Assembly (NCBI GenBank): GCA_002320455.1
Contig: DCKU01000031.1
Coordinates: 1-7,736, forward strand
Direction of reading: 5' to 3'
Source of the DNA: Salinisphaera sp. UBA1666
GTDB lineage: Bacteria > Pseudomonadota > Gammaproteobacteria > Nevskiales > Salinisphaeraceae
DNA length: 7,736 nucleotides
The notes under the pieces were generated by a model, which had not been told where the DNA came from, ran no database searches, and saw only the letters and a list, made by a program, of their open reading frames with translations. Shown piece by piece: positions 5,999 to 7,736 of this stretch. Within the stretch, counting starts at the first letter, position 1. The number at the start of each line of letters is the position of its first letter. The position numbers and the translations under genes were made by a program.

Positions 5999-7578
5999 AG
6001 ACAATTCAAACGCTCGCCACGACCTCTGTCATCTGCGCTTTGGCGCTTGCCGGCACCGCTGGTGCGGCGCCGGCTGGCCAGGAGTTCGGCCCGAACCCGA
6101 ACCTGCCCGAGCCGCAGCGCGGCCTGTTGCCCAACATGACCATTCCCGAGCCCACGCCCTGGGACGGTCAAAAGCCCACCGTGCCTGACGGCTATGCCAT
6201 CACCGCCATCGCCACCGATCTGAAGGTGCCGCGTCAGCTGCTGGTACTGCCCAACGGCGACGTCCTGGTCGCCGAAGGCAAGGGCGGCGGCAACGCCCCG
6301 CGCTTGAAGCCGAAGGATTTCATCGCCGGCATGATCCAGTCGCGCGGCACCACATCTGTTAAAAGCGGCAACCGGCTGACCCTGCTGCGCGACGGCGACG
6401 GGGACGGCACCTACGAACAACGCAGCACGTTCGCCAAGAACCTCAACGCGCCGTACGGCCTGGCGTTGATCGACAACCACCTTTATGTGGCCGATCAGGA
6501 CGCGCTCATCCGTTTTGATTACCAAACCGGGCAGCGTCAGGCCAGCGGGCCACCGCAGCTGGTGACCTACCTGCCCTCGGAAATCAATCACCACTGGACC
6601 AAGTCGCTGACGGCCAGCGCCGACGGTGAGCATCTGTACGTGGGCATCGGCTCCAACAGCAACATCACCGAGCGCGGTATGGAAGCCGAGGTTGACCGCG
6701 CCGAAATCTGGGAAATCGATCCGGACACCGGGGCTCACCGTGCCTATGCCACGGGCCTGCGCAACCCCACGGATCTGGCCATCCAGCCCGGCACCGACAC
6801 ACTCTGGACGGTCGTCAACGAGCGTGATGAGCTGGGCCCCAATCTGGTGCCGGACTACGTCACCTCGGTCAAACAAGGCGCCTTCTACGGCTGGCCCTAC
6901 AGCTACTGGGGCCAACACGTCGACCCGCGCGTGCGCCCGCAGAACCCGGCCAAGGTCGAGTCGGCCATCGCTCCCGACTACAGCCTGGGCTCGCACCACG
7001 CGCCGCTGGGTCTGGCGTTTTCCAACAACGCCGTAGGCGGCCAATTCACGAACGGCGTGTTCGTGGGCGAGCACGGCAGCTGGAACCGCGGCAACCCCGT
7101 GGGCTATCGCGTCGTATTCATCCCGTTCGAGAACGACCAGCCCGCCGGCAAGCCCGTCGACTTCGTCTCTGGTTTCTTGAGCGGCGACAAGAAAACACGT
7201 GGCCGCCCGGTGGGCGTGGCCGTGACCGACGACGGCGCTGTGCTGGTGGCCGACGATCTCACCAACGCCGTCTGGCGCATCAAGCGCACCGACGGGGGCG
7301 CCGCGCAGCAAGATGTCGCATCGACCGGCGATGCCGCAGCCAACGCGCAGAACGCAGCCTCGAATACAGCTGCTGGGCAACCCAGCGCTGAAACTCAGCC
7401 CGCGGCTAGCGATCAATCGGTGGATGCAAGCGCAACGCCGGCCGAAGAATTCGGGGCATCGGCTGAAGAAGAGGCACAAGCCACTGCCGAGAGCGCCGAC
7501 ACTCCCGAAGAGGCCGATGAGCAAGGTACCGCAGCGCCTTCAGCCCCCGCGGAGGATGCGCCCGCAGAGCAGAACTAA
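5995..7578 (+). CDS. Secreted PQQ-dependent sugar dehydrogenase, L-sorbosone dehydrogenase type, with acidic C-terminal tail
   Basis: This predicted periplasmic quinoprotein belongs to the glucose/sorbosone dehydrogenase fold, which oxidises aldehydes or aldoses with PQQ. It is 527 residues long. A signal peptide (1 to about 24) ends in TAGAA/PAG. The six-bladed propeller core runs from about 60 to 431. The segment NHHWTKSLTASADGEHLYVG (198-217) carries the probable catalytic His200, and GLRNPTDLAI (254-263) carries Arg256, equivalent to the catalytic His and Arg of soluble glucose dehydrogenase. FVGEHGSWNR (356-365) and RGRPVGVAV (402-410) are further family motifs. There is no CxxCH haem c motif, unlike some relatives with a fused cytochrome. 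Residues 433-527 form a low-complexity tail with 30 Ala, 20 Asp/Glu and no Lys or Arg, which is not part of the catalytic fold. The gene overlaps the DUF2231-type gene by 4 bases. The actual substrate is unknown. Confidence 0.9.
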   Translation: MKTIQTLATTSVICALALAGTAGAAPAGQEFGPNPNLPEPQRGLLPNMTIPEPTPWDGQKPTVPDGYAITAIATDLKVPRQLLVLPNGDVLVAEGKGGGNAPRLKPKDFIAGMIQSRGTTSVKSGNRLTLLRDGDGDGTYEQRSTFAKNLNAPYGLALIDNHLYVADQDALIRFDYQTGQRQASGPPQLVTYLPSEINHHWTKSLTASADGEHLYVGIGSNSNITERGMEAEVDRAEIWEIDPDTGAHRAYATGLRNPTDLAIQPGTDTLWTVVNERDELGPNLVPDYVTSVKQGAFYGWPYSYWGQHVDPRVRPQNPAKVESAIAPDYSLGSHHAPLGLAFSNNAVGGQFTNGVFVGEHGSWNRGNPVGYRVVFIPFENDQPAGKPVDFVSGFLSGDKKTRGRPVGVAVTDDGAVLVADDLTNAVWRIKRTDGGAAQQDVASTGDAAANAQNAASNTAAGQPSAETQPAASDQSVDASATPAEEFGASAEEEAQATAESADTPEEADEQGTAAPSAPAEDAPAEQN

Positions 7579-7622
7579 GGAGCGTTCTGGCCCTCGCGCT
7601 TCACGCCGGCTTGGCCCTCAAT

Positions 7623-7660
7623 CCGGTAGCATCTCCATTCAGTGAGTGAGCCGCTACCGG
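7623..7660 (+). repeat. Hairpin downstream of the sorbosone dehydrogenase-type gene
   Basis: CCGGTAGC (7623-7630) and GCTACCGG (7653-7660) are perfect 8-base complements around a 22-base loop, about 45 bases after the stop codon. No T-run follows. It may be a 3' stabilising hairpin or part of a folded leader or small RNA ending at the terminator at 7718. Confidence 0.5.
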
Positions 7661-7684
7661 GGGCCGCTGAACCGCAGGGCTTTC

Positions 7685-7718
7685 AAAAGCCGTCGACCTG
7701 ACAGTCGGCGGCTTTTTT
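7685..7718 (+). terminator. Intrinsic terminator after the DUF2231-sorbosone dehydrogenase unit
   Basis: AAAAGCCGTCGAC pairs with GTCGGCGGCTTTT through 13 base pairs (one G-U) around the loop CTGACA, ending in a run of six T. The stem begins and ends in A/T runs, so it might act in both directions, but the T-run on the minus strand is shorter. It lies 106 bases after the stop at 7578, an unusually long distance that leaves room for the preceding hairpin. Confidence 0.92.
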
Positions 7719-7736
7719 GGTTCATCGCAGACCAGC

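Noticed and set aside
5875..7524. A 549-codon open frame on the minus strand across the sorbosone dehydrogenase-type gene.
   Set aside because: It is a GC-rich shadow of the plus-strand gene: no recognisable family motifs, Ala/Val/Gly/Arg-rich composition and no ribosome binding site. The plus frame has a signal peptide and catalytic motifs.
7577..7649. AAGGAG after the last stop codon followed by a short frame beginning CTG (20 codons to TGA).
   Set aside because: CTG starts are very rare, no ATG, GTG or TTG is suitably spaced, and the product is not recognisable.
7579..7736. A tRNA or known riboswitch in the GC-rich region at the right end.
   Set aside because: No cloverleaf, TTCGA-type T-loop or CCA end, and no riboswitch core that I recognise; the structure is explained by a terminator and one hairpin.
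1..7736. Insertion sequences, CRISPR arrays, phage genes or attachment sites.
   Set aside because: No transposase or integrase motifs, no direct repeat arrays and no long terminal inverted repeats were seen; gene order looks like ordinary metabolic operons.

Overview
This GC-rich window reads as a PQQ (pyrroloquinoline quinone) locus of a proteobacterium, probably a gammaproteobacterium. It combines genes for making the cofactor with two different quinoprotein dehydrogenases that would use it. The PqqB and PqqC sequences are clear family members. The acidic, lysine- and arginine-free tail on one secreted enzyme would fit a salt-tolerant host, but that is a weak hint and I cannot name the genus.

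Minus strand, in order of transcription. From 5283 down to 2909 is a two-gene unit: a 119-residue four-helix membrane protein, then after 2 bases a 670-residue secreted PQQ dehydrogenase of the membrane-bound glucose/quinate/polyol family. This resembles the Gluconobacter SldB/SldA arrangement, in which the membrane anchor is a separate subunit. A strong intrinsic terminator at 2826-2854 closes the unit. A second unit starts at about 2670: an integral-membrane M48 (Ste24-like) metalloprotease, then pqqB 19 bases later, then pqqC overlapping pqqB by 4 bases (ATGA). pqqC runs off the left edge of the window with 195 codons visible. No recognisable pqqA was found in the non-coding gaps.

Plus strand. 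From 5573 to 7578 is another two-gene unit. It begins with a 141-residue DUF2231-type four-helix membrane protein (TTG start with a good ribosome binding site). This overlaps by 4 bases a secreted 527-residue L-sorbosone dehydrogenase-type quinoprotein whose last ~95 residues are an Ala/Glu/Asp-rich tail. Two hairpins follow, the second being a strong intrinsic terminator (7685-7718).

The two dehydrogenase units diverge from a shared ~290-base regulatory gap (5284-5572). It holds a plausible sigma70 promoter to the right, an AT-rich -10-like site inside an inverted repeat to the left, and a similar sequence word near each promoter, facing outward. The picture is of periplasmic sugar or polyol oxidation: the pqq genes supply the cofactor, and each quinoprotein is paired with its own small membrane partner that probably anchors it or passes electrons to the quinone pool. 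Substrates cannot be read from the sequence. The least expected features are the membrane protease placed in the pqq operon, the cysteine-free N-terminus of PqqB, the parallel pairing of both dehydrogenases with four-helix proteins, and the acidic tail.
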